From: UMGS1696 sp964623635 | GTDB taxonomy: Bacteria > Bacillota > Clostridia > Oscillospirales > CAG-272 | NCBI GenBank assembly: GCA_964623635.1 | Contig: CAZUUA010000061.1 | Coordinates: 1 to 8,822, forward strand | Direction of reading: 5' to 3' | DNA: 8,822 bases | Part shown: one piece after another, positions 1-6,993 of the stretch | How positions within the stretch are numbered: the stretch's first letter is position 1 | How the letters are laid out: every line of letters begins with the position of its first letter | Translations under genes and position numbers: made by a program | Notes under the pieces: generated by a model | What the model was told of the DNA's origin: nothing | The model's database searches: none | The model's input: only the letters and a program-made list of their open reading frames with translations

Positions 1-818
1 CCATTCGTACCCCAAGGCGAGGCGGCTCCCGATACCTGTGCGATATGGCGGTGTCCGATGCCAGACTCCATTCGGAGAACAGCCGCAAACGAGAAGAAAA
101 CGAAGAAAAAATGCTGGTGCATCTGGCGTCTATGCTGCAGCTGGAAGTGCTGCCCCAACGGATCGAGGCCTACGATATTTCCAACCTGGGCACCGAGCAT
201 ATCACAGCCGGTATGGTGGTCGCCATCGATGGCAAGCTGTCGAAAAAGGATTACCGTACCTTCAAGATCAAAGGCCAAGCAGGACAGGACGACTATGCTG
301 CCATGCGTGAGGTGCTGCTGCGGCGGCTGAACCACATCTCCGGCGAGATCGACCCTGCGGAAGCACTGGAAGCCACACCCGATCTGATCCTGCTGGACGG
401 CGGCGTGGGACACGTGCATACGGTACAGGAGGCTATGGCGGAGATCGGCGTGGACATCCCGGTGTTCGGCATGGTGAAGGATGAATTCCACAAGACCCGC
501 ACCTTGACCGATGGCGAAAACGAGATCCAGATCGCCCGGCAAATGGACGTGTTTCGGTTCATCTACGGCTTGCAGGAGGAAGTACACCGGTATACCGTGG
601 GTCGCATGATGAACGCCAAGCGCAAGACCCTGAAGACCTCCACACTGGAGCAGATCCCCGGTATCGGACCTGCCAAAGCCAAGGCACTGCTGTCCGGTAT
701 GGGAACGCTGTCGGCTGTGCAAAAGGCCGGTGTGGCAGAGCTGTCGGCCATCGATGGGATCACAAAAGCCGATGCGGAGCGTGTATATACGTATTTCCGA
801 ACCAAGAACAAAGATTAA
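1..818 (+). CDS. uvrC: UvrABC excinuclease subunit C, C-terminal part (5' truncated by window edge)
   Basis: This is the C-terminal part of UvrC, which makes the dual incisions around bulky DNA lesions in nucleotide excision repair with UvrA and UvrB. The frame is open from base 3, so the ATG at 45 is internal. The visible 271 residues start in the conserved stretch before the RNase H-like endonuclease domain (R-x-P-R-x-G-x, then the R-I-E-x-Y-D-I-S-N motif). The expected catalytic residues are present: Asp in YDISN (codon 174-176), Asp in LLDGG (396-398) and His in EVHRY (585-587). The motif DDYAAMREVLLRR is typical of the family. The end (about 645-800) is a tandem helix-hairpin-helix DNA-binding region with IPGIGPAKA. 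The N-terminal GIY-YIG nuclease and UVR domain must lie upstream of the window. The gene looks intact as far as it can be seen, and family assignment is firm. Confidence 0.95.
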   Translation, partial: IRTPRRGGSRYLCDMAVSDARLHSENSRKREENEEKMLVHLASMLQLEVLPQRIEAYDISNLGTEHITAGMVVAIDGKLSKKDYRTFKIKGQAGQDDYAAMREVLLRRLNHISGEIDPAEALEATPDLILLDGGVGHVHTVQEAMAEIGVDIPVFGMVKDEFHKTRTLTDGENEIQIARQMDVFRFIYGLQEEVHRYTVGRMMNAKRKTLKTSTLEQIPGIGPAKAKALLSGMGTLSAVQKAGVAELSAIDGITKADAERVYTYFRTKNKD

Positions 819-894
819 ATATGAAGAAGATAAAATAGAGAATGTGGGATCCGGCTAACGAAATGGATCCACTTTGCCATAAAGGAGTTATACT
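819..894 (+). other. uvrC-rsmD gap with rsmD ribosome binding site and weak hairpin
   Basis: This 76-bp spacer carries AAAGGAG at 881-887, 7 bases before the rsmD ATG, which fixes that start. Two GGATCC hexamers at 847-852 and 865-870 form an imperfect inverted repeat extended by GTG/CAC. No T-run follows, so it is not a convincing terminator, and uvrC and rsmD may be co-transcribed. I see no good -35/-10 pair. Confidence 0.5.
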
Positions 895-1539
895 ATGCGA
901 ATCATTACAGGAAGTGCCAGAGGAACGAACCTGGTCACATTGGAAGGGGAAGCCACCCGTCCCACCACCGATAAAGTGAAGGAAGCGCTGTTTTCCATGA
1001 TCCAGTTCGATCTGGAAGGCAGAAATGTTTTGGATCTGTTTGCCGGCAGCGGGCAGCTGGGTCTGGAAGCCCTGTCCCGTGGCGCCGCCAAAGCCACCTT
1101 CATCGACGAATCTCGGAATGCCGTGGATGTGATCATCGAAAATGCCAAGAAGACCCACCTGTTTGAAAAATGCCGTGTCTCTACCACAGGTGCTGTGCCG
1201 TTTCTGAAAAGTGCTGTGGGCAAAGAGAAATACGATATCGTGTTCTTAGATCCGCCGTATGGCACGACACTGTTGGCACAGTCCCTAAAAATGATGGCAG
1301 ACGGCAGCCTTTTGTCTCCCGGTGCGATCCTGGTGTGCGAATGCGATACCGAGCTGATCAGCCGCCGTACCAAGGTGAAGAAGGACGAAGAAGCATCGGT
1401 GGAACGGGTGCTGGAAGAGGTGTTCGGTGGGGATCAGGCAACCATGGATAAATATACCCTGACCCGTACTGCCGTCTATGGACGTACCCGGATCACGCTG
1501 CTGTCGCTGGCAGAGGCCGAGGACGAAAGCCATGACTGA
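895..1539 (+). CDS. rsmD: 16S rRNA (guanine(966)-N(2))-methyltransferase RsmD
   Basis: RsmD transfers a methyl group from S-adenosylmethionine to the N2 of a guanine (G966 in E. coli numbering) of 16S rRNA during 30S assembly in the cytoplasm. The 214-residue protein opens with the family signature MRIITGSARG and RPT at 22-24. The SAM-binding motif I follows at 45-64 (VLDLFAGSG, then GLEALSRGA). The catalytic motif DPPYG of N2-guanine methyltransferases lies at 119-123. The length is close to the family norm, with a slightly long acidic tail. AAAGGAG 7 bases upstream supports the ATG at 895. The last 8 bases overlap coaD, and rsmD-coaD adjacency is a common arrangement in Firmicutes, so the two are probably translationally coupled. 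Confidence 0.95.
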   Translation: MRIITGSARGTNLVTLEGEATRPTTDKVKEALFSMIQFDLEGRNVLDLFAGSGQLGLEALSRGAAKATFIDESRNAVDVIIENAKKTHLFEKCRVSTTGAVPFLKSAVGKEKYDIVFLDPPYGTTLLAQSLKMMADGSLLSPGAILVCECDTELISRRTKVKKDEEASVERVLEEVFGGDQATMDKYTLTRTAVYGRTRITLLSLAEAEDESHD

Positions 1540-2074
1540 ACCCAAAGTTGCTGAGCCTTGTGTTGCCGAGCTACGTGTAGCTGAGCAACGTGTTGCTCTG
1601 GTCACCGGCAGCTACGATCCCATTACCATGGGACATATGCACTTGATCCGTACAGCAGCAGCACTGTTTGATACGGTGTACGTTGCCATCTGCGCCAATA
1701 CAAAAAAGGCAAGCGGTGCTTTTCTGCCGGCCGATCGGGTGACACTGGTGCAGGATGCTGTGGAACGTGCGGGGCTGGATAACGTCCACGTGATCCTGTG
1801 CGAAGGACTGGTGTCCGATGCAGCCCACGAATGCGGTGCCAAATACCTGGTGCGTGGACTGCGCAACGGTATGGACTTTGCTTATGAGTACGATCTGGCC
1901 GGGATCATGAAGCGGTTCGATCCGGCGCTGGAGACTATCTTCCTGCCCACCGACCCGACCCTGGCCTGTATCAGCGCCACCTACGTACGGGATCTTTTGA
2001 AGTACGACTGTCCACTGGAGGGTGCCGTACCCAACGGAGAGCTGACCAGAGCACTCTATCAAAAGAGCCATTGA
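1532..2074 (+). CDS. coaD: Phosphopantetheine adenylyltransferase, with repeat-built N-terminal extension
   Basis: CoaD transfers AMP from ATP to 4'-phosphopantetheine, giving dephospho-CoA, the penultimate step of coenzyme A synthesis. From the ATG at 1532 the protein has 180 residues against roughly 160 in the family. Motifs seen are the nucleotidyltransferase signature TGSYDPITMGH (25-35), RGLRNGMDFAYE (108-119) and ISATYVRDL (147-155). The normal start of the family corresponds to about residue 20 (RVALVTGSYDP), but no ATG, GTG or TTG codon is in frame there. The extra 19 residues are therefore probably translated; they are made of a five-residue repeat (KVAEP, CVAEL, RVAEQ, then RVALV). 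The ATG at 1478 is in frame but lies deep inside rsmD and has no visible ribosome binding site. The chosen start overlaps the rsmD end by 8 bases and has only a weak purine-rich upstream stretch, which suggests coupled translation. Confidence 0.93.
   Translation: MTEPKVAEPCVAELRVAEQRVALVTGSYDPITMGHMHLIRTAAALFDTVYVAICANTKKASGAFLPADRVTLVQDAVERAGLDNVHVILCEGLVSDAAHECGAKYLVRGLRNGMDFAYEYDLAGIMKRFDPALETIFLPTDPTLACISATYVRDLLKYDCPLEGAVPNGELTRALYQKSH
1544..1603 (+). repeat. Four 15-bp tandem units forming palindromes at the coaD 5' end
   Basis: Four in-frame 15-bp units lie at 1544-1558, 1559-1573, 1574-1588 and 1589-1603, with consensus near xxxGTwGCyGAGCxx. Unit junctions form inverted repeats. GAGCAAC (1583-1589) and GTTGCTC (1592-1598) are perfect complements around a 2-base centre. 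AGCTAC (1569-1574) and GTAGCT (1577-1582) pair around GT. The differing bases at these two junctions stay complementary. Confidence 0.85.
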
Positions 2075-2104
2075 CCGGCGCTGTCAGAAGAACGGTCGTT
2101 TTTT
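2073..2104 (+). terminator. Modest intrinsic terminator overlapping the coaD stop codon
   Basis: GACCG at 2073-2077, starting inside the TGA stop, pairs with CGGTC at 2093-2097 across a 15-base loop. A G and six T residues (2099-2104) follow. The stem is short, so efficiency is uncertain, but the position right after coaD and before a new promoter fits a transcription-unit boundary. Confidence 0.55.
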
Positions 2105-2175
2105 GCACGACTGTGAAACAATATCGATGAAGATGTAAATTCTGCCGCAAAAGGGAAGAACTTGCCATTTGCTGC

Positions 2176-2204
2176 TTGCAACCGGGGAGAGAATATTGTA
2201 TAAT
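2176..2204 (+). promoter_or_regulatory. Sigma-A promoter of the envelope gene cluster
   Basis: TTGCAA (2176-2181) and a perfect TATAAT (2199-2204) are separated by exactly 17 bases. Predicted transcription start is near A2211, giving a leader of about 104 bases to the ligase ATG at 2315. It follows the coaD terminator. No other good promoter is seen until the end of the cluster, so it probably serves all six genes to 7814. Confidence 0.75.
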
Positions 2205-2299
2205 ACCGGTAAAGTGGCTGCAAAATGGGAAGTACCCTTTTGTGGCTCGTTACGGAAGACAAAATCGGTTCCTCACAAGAGAGCGATCCATACATTGAT

Positions 2300-2306
2300 G
2301 GGAGAG
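2300..2306 (+). promoter_or_regulatory. Ribosome binding site deciding the start of the O-antigen-ligase-like gene
   Basis: GGGAGAG lies 8 bases before the ATG at 2315. The in-frame ATG at 2225 would be only about 14 bases from the predicted transcription start and has no Shine-Dalgarno sequence, so 2315 is preferred. Confidence 0.6.
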
Positions 2307-2314
2307 ACCAAAAC

Positions 2315-4390
2315 ATGAGATCCACCAAAGAAAGCCGGACAGGACACTGGCTCATCCATTTTCTCCAAGGCAGCATGATCCTGCAGATGCTGGACAGGCT
2401 GGCAGAGAAGATCTACCGCTTGTTTGGCAGCGGCTTTTTCGGTTGGCTGTTCACAGGCTACAAAGCGGAGAACGATGGCTTTTTCACGTCCCTTGTGACG
2501 GGCAGTCGTTTGCGCCGGGTCTGCCGTCGGGTGCGCCGTTTCTGTAACCGGCAGATCGAAAGCAGCATGATCCTGCAGGGCATACGATATTTTCTGCGGC
2601 ATTTGCTGTACGTTCGTCTGCGCACCTATGGCTTTTTCCTGATGACCTTCGGCGCCTATACCGCAGTGTTCACCCTGATCCAGGCACTGATAGCCGGTGA
2701 GAGCGTATCCGTTTGGCGACAGACACCGCTGGCCTTTGCCATTGCTGTGATCTGTCTGGCACTGCCGCTATTGCTGTCCGGAGCCACCGTTTGTGAGACG
2801 CTGTGTACCACTTATGCCGGTTCGGCCATTCTGCGTGTGCTGGGCTATACACCGGAGGAGATCATGGATCGTGGCGATACCGTATACGGAAAGCTGAGCG
2901 TGGCATTTCTATTAGGCATCCTGTGTGGGATTGTGACCCTGTGGATCCAGCCGTGGTGGATACTGGCAGCCTTTCTGGTGGCACTGTATCTGTATCAGGT
3001 GCTATGTAAGCCGGAGATCGGCGTGCTGTCGCTGTTCTTTGCCATGCCGTTTCTGCCTACCATGGCACTGGCGGCCCTGGTGATCTACACCTTCCTTTGC
3101 TTCGGTCTGAAGGTGATCCGGGGCAAACGAAGCATTCAGGTGGAACCCATCGACATTCTGGTGATGGCATTCCTTATGATCCTGTTTTTCGGCGGTATGG
3201 TGTCTCTTTCCACCGGCTCCCGAAAACCGGCACTGCTGTTCGTGTGCCTGCTGCTTGGGTATTTCGAAGTGGTGTGGCTGCTGCGGGAACGGGACTGGCT
3301 CCTGCGCTGTTCGGTGGCCGGTGTCTGTGCGGCGACCCTGACGGCACTGTACGGCATAGCACAATACCTGCTGGGTACCGGTGAGATGGCAGAGGCTTGG
3401 GTGGATGCGGAAATGTTCTCGTCCATCGGCGGTCGTGCCGTGGGGACCCTGGAAAACCCCAATATGCTGGGCGAATACCTGATCCTGATGCTGCCGCTGG
3501 CAGTGTGGATGCTTGTGGGTCACGGCGAAGGACTGCGACGTTTCCCGGCTGCGGTGTGCATCGGTGTACTGGGCGTTTGCCTAATTTTGACCTGGAGCCG
3601 GGGCGCCTGGCTGGGAATGCTGTTCGGGTTGGTGGCATTCGTGTTCATCTGGCACCATAGAGCGATCTGGCTGTTATTTGCCGGTGCCGCATCGATCCCC
3701 TTTTTGCCGGCGATCCTACCTGCGTCCATTGTACAAAGATTTACCAGTATCGGGAACCTTTCCGACAGCTCGACGTCTTATCGGGTACACATCTGGCGTG
3801 CGACCTGTGATATGCTCCGGGACTACGGCTTCTCCGGCATCGGCATTGGAGAGAGCGCCTGGTTCCGGGTCTATCCCAAGTATGCCTACATGGGTGTAGA
3901 GACGGCGCCCCATTCCCACAACCTGTTTTTACAGATCTGGCTGGAGACCGGCATTTGTGGTCTGCTGGTATTTTTGGGGATCCTGTTTCTGCTGTGTCAG
4001 TCGGTGTTCACCATGTGTCGGCAGCTGCGGGAAGCCAATGGGATCGTGCCCCTGTCGCTGCGAGACGACGACCACGACCGCTCCAGTGCCGCCTGCAATC
4101 GCCGGATCCGCAAGACCGAGACCCAGCTTCGTCTGGCGTGTGCAGCACCCTTGTCTGGGCTGTTTGCGGTGCTGGTGCAGGGCATGACGGACTATGCATG
4201 GTACAACTATCGGGTATATCTGATGTTTTGGCTCATGGTGGGATTGACCTCCGCTTATGCCCGTGCCGGACGAGCCATGCGGATCGAGATGACCGAAAAT
4301 GAAGCGGACTGCGCCGTGATGGATCTGCCGTATCGATCGGTGCGACGGAAGAGCGGTGACGGAGAGACCGCAGCAAAGGAGACAACATGA
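2315..4390 (+). CDS. O-antigen ligase / Wzy_C family polytopic membrane protein
   Basis: Members of this family (Wzy_C; WaaL-like ligases and Wzy-like polymerases) move undecaprenyl-diphosphate-linked glycans onto an acceptor or polymerise them at the outer face of the membrane. The 691-residue protein starts with about 105 mostly cytoplasmic, Arg-rich residues (Arg cluster at 65-79). Roughly a dozen hydrophobic segments follow between 106 and 650. Diagnostic motifs are GTLENPNMLGEY (377-388), LTWSRGAWLG (425-434, with Arg429), YRVHIW (489-494), SGIGIGESAWF (507-517) and the loop motif HSHNLFLQ (533-540) followed by ETGICGLL. A charged cytoplasmic-type loop lies at 570-605. The stop overlaps the next ATG by four bases (ATGA). 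In a Gram-positive cell the acceptor is not lipid A; a wall polymer, S-layer or exopolysaccharide role is inferred. Polymerase and ligase cannot be told apart from the sequence. Confidence 0.88.
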   Translation: MRSTKESRTGHWLIHFLQGSMILQMLDRLAEKIYRLFGSGFFGWLFTGYKAENDGFFTSLVTGSRLRRVCRRVRRFCNRQIESSMILQGIRYFLRHLLYVRLRTYGFFLMTFGAYTAVFTLIQALIAGESVSVWRQTPLAFAIAVICLALPLLLSGATVCETLCTTYAGSAILRVLGYTPEEIMDRGDTVYGKLSVAFLLGILCGIVTLWIQPWWILAAFLVALYLYQVLCKPEIGVLSLFFAMPFLPTMALAALVIYTFLCFGLKVIRGKRSIQVEPIDILVMAFLMILFFGGMVSLSTGSRKPALLFVCLLLGYFEVVWLLRERDWLLRCSVAGVCAATLTALYGIAQYLLGTGEMAEAWVDAEMFSSIGGRAVGTLENPNMLGEYLILMLPLAVWMLVGHGEGLRRFPAAVCIGVLGVCLILTWSRGAWLGMLFGLVAFVFIWHHRAIWLLFAGAASIPFLPAILPASIVQRFTSIGNLSDSSTSYRVHIWRATCDMLRDYGFSGIGIGESAWFRVYPKYAYMGVETAPHSHNLFLQIWLETGICGLLVFLGILFLLCQSVFTMCRQLREANGIVPLSLRDDDHDRSSAACNRRIRKTETQLRLACAAPLSGLFAVLVQGMTDYAWYNYRVYLMFWLMVGLTSAYARAGRAMRIEMTENEADCAVMDLPYRSVRRKSGDGETAAKETT

Positions 4391-4872
4391 CAAAGCGGAA
4401 AATACGCATAAACGGTATGGACGTGGTGATCCTGACAGTGATTCTGGCGGCAGTGCTTTTGCTGCTGTACGTGTTCGTGTGGAGCGCCGGTGAGGATACT
4501 GCGGAAACAGAATATGTCGATCTGGTCTATGTGGTGGAGGTGATGTCCCTGGACGGGCAGTTCCAGAACAGTATCCAGGCAGGTCAACCGGTGCTGGATG
4601 CCGTCAAGCGAGGCAGCATGGGAACGGTGCAGACAACGCCGCAGGTAGTGCCCATGAAGGTCGCAGCCTACGACAACGAAAGCGGACAGGAGGTCTACAA
4701 CGAGGTCCCCGGCAAATACCGGATGTCCATCTCCATCGAAGCCAAGGCAGCTGTGTCTCCGCAGGCATACACCGTTGGCGGCACAGCCATCTATGTTGGT
4801 GAAAAGCTGAGTCTGGTATTCCCGAATATGAAATGCGACGGCTACTGCGTGGATATGATGGTCGCAGAGTAA
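4387..4872 (+). CDS. DUF4330 domain membrane-anchored protein (first copy)
   Basis: This 161-residue protein has a short basic N-terminus (MTKRKIRINGMD), one membrane segment at about 12-32 and an extracytoplasmic domain of about 125 residues. The layout and motifs match DUF4330: N-G-M-D before the helix, a GQPVLDAVKRGSMGTV stretch (66-81), and a late VGGTAIYVGEKLSL stretch. No catalytic residues are evident and the function of the family is unknown to me. AAAGGAG at 4375-4381 and the ATGA overlap with the ligase gene indicate tight co-expression. A role as an extracytoplasmic partner of the ligase or of glycan export is inference from context. A second, diverged copy lies at 6994-7497. Confidence 0.75.
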   Translation: MTKRKIRINGMDVVILTVILAAVLLLLYVFVWSAGEDTAETEYVDLVYVVEVMSLDGQFQNSIQAGQPVLDAVKRGSMGTVQTTPQVVPMKVAAYDNESGQEVYNEVPGKYRMSISIEAKAAVSPQAYTVGGTAIYVGEKLSLVFPNMKCDGYCVDMMVAE

Positions 4873-4896
4873 TGCCTGGAAAGCAAGCTCTTGTGT

Positions 4897-4902
4897 AGGA
4901 GG
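4897..4902 (+). promoter_or_regulatory. Consensus ribosome binding site of the TagO/WecA-like gene
   Basis: AGGAGG sits 11 bases before the ATG at 4914. An ATG at 4906 is closer but lies in another frame and does not lead into the protein. Confidence 0.7.
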
Positions 4903-4913
4903 AAAATGCAAAA

Positions 4914-6131
4914 ATGGAAACCGTGCAGTTTGTATATATGCTGGTGGGGCTGCTTTCTGCCTTTCTGCTGGCCTATACCTTGACGCCGCCGGTACGGGTG
5001 CTGGCGTTTCTGATCAAAGCCATCGACGTGCCGCTGGACGACAGACGAATGCATACAAAGCCGATCCCACGAGTCGGAGGACTGGCGATCTTTCTGGGCT
5101 TTACCTTGACCACCATGCTGTTCTGCCACTACGATACCACGCTCATCACGGTGTGGATCGGTGGTGCGGCCATCGTGCTGCTGGGTATGCTGGACGACAT
5201 CTACCGGCTGCCGGCCTGGTCAAAGCTGATCGTACAGCTATTGGTGGCGGCCTTTGCCGTGTGGAACGGACTGACCATCGACCACATCAATCTGGGTGGC
5301 GAATATATTTTCTTGGGTATATGGAAATATCCGGTGACCATGCTCTGGATCGTGGGACTGACCAACGCCATCAACTTCATGGATGGTCTGGACGGCCTGG
5401 CCTGTGGGATCTCTGCCATTTCCTCGATCTCCCTGACGCTGGTGCTGCTGTTGTCCGGCGACATGGTCAACGCCTTTATCACCGGTACCCTGGCGGCGTC
5501 CTGCCTGGGATTTCTGCCCTACAATGCAAACCCGGCACGCATCTTCATGGGTGACACCGGCGCACTGTTCCTTGGTTATACCATGGCGGTCATGTCGGTG
5601 CAGGGGGTGTTCAAGCTCCATGCGATGCTGGCGTTTCTGGTACCGCTGGCACTGTTTGCTCTGCCACTGGGGGACACAGCCTTTGCCATTTTGCGGCGGA
5701 TCTGTGCCGGCAGAAGTCCCTTTTCGGCAGACCGTGGCCATCTTCATCACCGGCTGGTGGATCTGGGCTTTACCCAAAAGGAATCGGTGAAGATCCTGTA
5801 TGCCCTGTGCGCCATGGTGGGACTGATCGCCGTGTTCTTCACGGACGCTATGTTTGCGGAAGGCCGGTTCGTTAAGACCATTGGTATTGCACTGCTGACC
5901 GTGGCGATCTTTGTGGTGAACTTCCTGATCATGCGGAACCCGGAGACCAGACACCATTCCGGCCTGACCGATGACGAAATGACCGTGGCACAGTACCGGG
6001 CAGAGCTGGCAGAACGGGAAAAGCGTAAGGCAGAACGAAAGCACGGTAAGGCGGCCGATGCGTCTGCAGCACCAAAGAACGATGTATCTGGTGATACCCA
6101 GGTAGAAACACGGAACGACGGCGATGCGTGA
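4914..6131 (+). CDS. MraY/WecA/TagO-family undecaprenyl-phosphate GlcNAc-1-phosphate transferase
   Basis: This membrane enzyme transfers a sugar-1-phosphate, usually GlcNAc-1-P from UDP-GlcNAc, to undecaprenyl phosphate at the cytoplasmic face. That is the first step of teichoic-acid-type and other lipid-linked glycans. The 405-residue protein has about ten or eleven membrane helices and all family motifs: DDRRMHTKPIPRVGG (42-56), GMLDDIYRLP with the Mg-binding Asp pair (D94, D95), NAINFMDGLDGLA (151-163), ARIFMGDTGALFLGY (208-222) and RGHLHHRL (274-281). The HxHH loop is of the WecA/TagO rather than the MraY type. A charged, helical cytoplasmic tail of about 65 residues (340-405) extends beyond the core and could be a coiled coil. 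The gene follows DUF4330 after 41 bases and overlaps the next gene by 8 bases. The exact sugar is not determinable here; I withhold a gene symbol because TagO and WecA cannot be separated. Confidence 0.92.
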   Translation: METVQFVYMLVGLLSAFLLAYTLTPPVRVLAFLIKAIDVPLDDRRMHTKPIPRVGGLAIFLGFTLTTMLFCHYDTTLITVWIGGAAIVLLGMLDDIYRLPAWSKLIVQLLVAAFAVWNGLTIDHINLGGEYIFLGIWKYPVTMLWIVGLTNAINFMDGLDGLACGISAISSISLTLVLLLSGDMVNAFITGTLAASCLGFLPYNANPARIFMGDTGALFLGYTMAVMSVQGVFKLHAMLAFLVPLALFALPLGDTAFAILRRICAGRSPFSADRGHLHHRLVDLGFTQKESVKILYALCAMVGLIAVFFTDAMFAEGRFVKTIGIALLTVAIFVVNFLIMRNPETRHHSGLTDDEMTVAQYRAELAEREKRKAERKHGKAADASAAPKNDVSGDTQVETRNDGDA

Positions 6132-6960
6132 AAAGCGTAAGACACCGGCTGCCAACAGCGATAGACCGATGGTGGGGCGGCCGGAGAACACGAACTTTCG
6201 CATTTGGCCGGGTGTGACGGTGATCACGGTGTGTGCCTCGCTGGTGTTCATTCTGGTGTACGTGGTGGCGTATCGGGTGCATCTGATCCCACTGCCCAGC
6301 CTGCTGCAGGATCTGCTGGATACCGGCGGTGAGAAGCAGGTCGAGATCGCGGACATACCGGAGGAAGGTCGAATGCCGGCACAGGAGACGCTGACAAGTA
6401 CCTACTATGCCCCGGAAACGGTGGATTCCTATGGGATGCTGGCATCGATGCAGGTGCCGTCTGTGTACCACCAGCGGATGCGGATCACCTATGCAGATGC
6501 GAAAAAACAGATGGTAGATCTGTATCGGCAAGGAGAAGCCTGGAAGCTGATCGTGGAAGGGCAGAGCGGTACATCGCTGTATCTATGGAACGGAAAGGTG
6601 CTGTACCGGGAGAGCGCACGATACCCCGATGGGATCACGACCACGGTAGGTGCGCTGACGCCGGAGAATCTGTTGGGGCTGCCGACGCTGGCCACGGTGC
6701 AGAGCTGGGGAGCCGCAGATGCAACATCTACCGTAGATGCAACATCTACCGTAGAGATGTCTGCGGAGGACAAGGTGCTGCGAGTACGGAATGTTGTAGA
6801 TGCAGAACGAGAATGGGTCTGCCGGATCAGCCTGGATGCGTCATTGGTCACGGAGGTGCAGCTGTACCGAAACGGCGAGGTCGTGATGGCCATGTACACA
6901 GAATATTTTGATCTGGCACCGGATCCCTGGGACGAGACCGTGGGACCGGACATAGGATAG
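6124..6960 (+). CDS. Single-pass membrane protein with unrecognised extracytoplasmic domain (possibly LolA-like)
   Basis: I do not recognise this 278-residue protein with confidence. It has a basic cytoplasmic N-terminus (1-27), one membrane helix at about 28-51 and a large outer domain. That domain has alternating strand-like segments, for example RMRITYADAKKQMVDLYRQ, WKLIVEG, SLYLWNGKVLYRES, and later WVCRISLDASLVTEVQLYRNGEVVMAMYTEYFDL. The strand pattern with an ordered-dG-hairpin look recalls the half-barrel LolA/LppX fold used to hold lipids, but this is only an impression. A low-complexity linker at 199-210 is a perfect tandem duplication (DATSTV twice). The ATG at 6124 overlaps the upstream gene by 8 bases and has only a weak ribosome binding site, so coupled translation is likely. 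Lying between TagO/WecA and a DUF4330 gene, it probably works in the same envelope pathway (inference). Confidence 0.7.
   Translation: MREKRKTPAANSDRPMVGRPENTNFRIWPGVTVITVCASLVFILVYVVAYRVHLIPLPSLLQDLLDTGGEKQVEIADIPEEGRMPAQETLTSTYYAPETVDSYGMLASMQVPSVYHQRMRITYADAKKQMVDLYRQGEAWKLIVEGQSGTSLYLWNGKVLYRESARYPDGITTTVGALTPENLLGLPTLATVQSWGAADATSTVDATSTVEMSAEDKVLRVRNVVDAEREWVCRISLDASLVTEVQLYRNGEVVMAMYTEYFDLAPDPWDETVGPDIG
6718..6753 (+). repeat. Perfect 18-bp tandem duplication with internal palindromes
   Basis: Two identical 18-bp units (6718-6735 and 6736-6753) run in frame and encode DATSTV twice. GTAGATG (6733-6739) and CATCTAC (6743-6749) are complements around CAA, and CATCTAC (6725-6731) and GTAGATG (6733-6739) are complements around one C, so alternative hairpins are possible. 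GTAGATGC recurs at 6796-6803. Confidence 0.9.
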
Positions 6961-6993
6961 TCGGTTTGGGATACACATGAGTTGGAGGAGCGT

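Noticed and set aside
843..872. Inverted GGATCC repeat between uvrC and rsmD as a terminator
   Set aside because: The arms are mismatched by a bulge, and no T-run follows.
1478..1531. Upstream in-frame ATG for coaD
   Set aside because: It would overlap rsmD by 62 bases without a visible ribosome binding site, and the added residues do not resemble any CoaD.
2222..2241. Small hairpin with T4 (GGG/CCC core) in the leader of the envelope unit
   Set aside because: Only three G-C pairs plus bulged A-T pairs and four T residues; too weak to call an attenuator.
2225..2314. Longer start of the ligase gene at ATG 2225
   Set aside because: It lacks a ribosome binding site and lies about 14 bases from the predicted transcription start; the ATG at 2315 has GGGAGAG upstream.
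5238..6356. Long reverse-strand open frame of 372 codons
   Set aside because: It is antisense to the TagO/WecA gene with its full motif set; its His/Gln/Arg-rich product has the composition of a shadow frame and it has no ribosome binding site.
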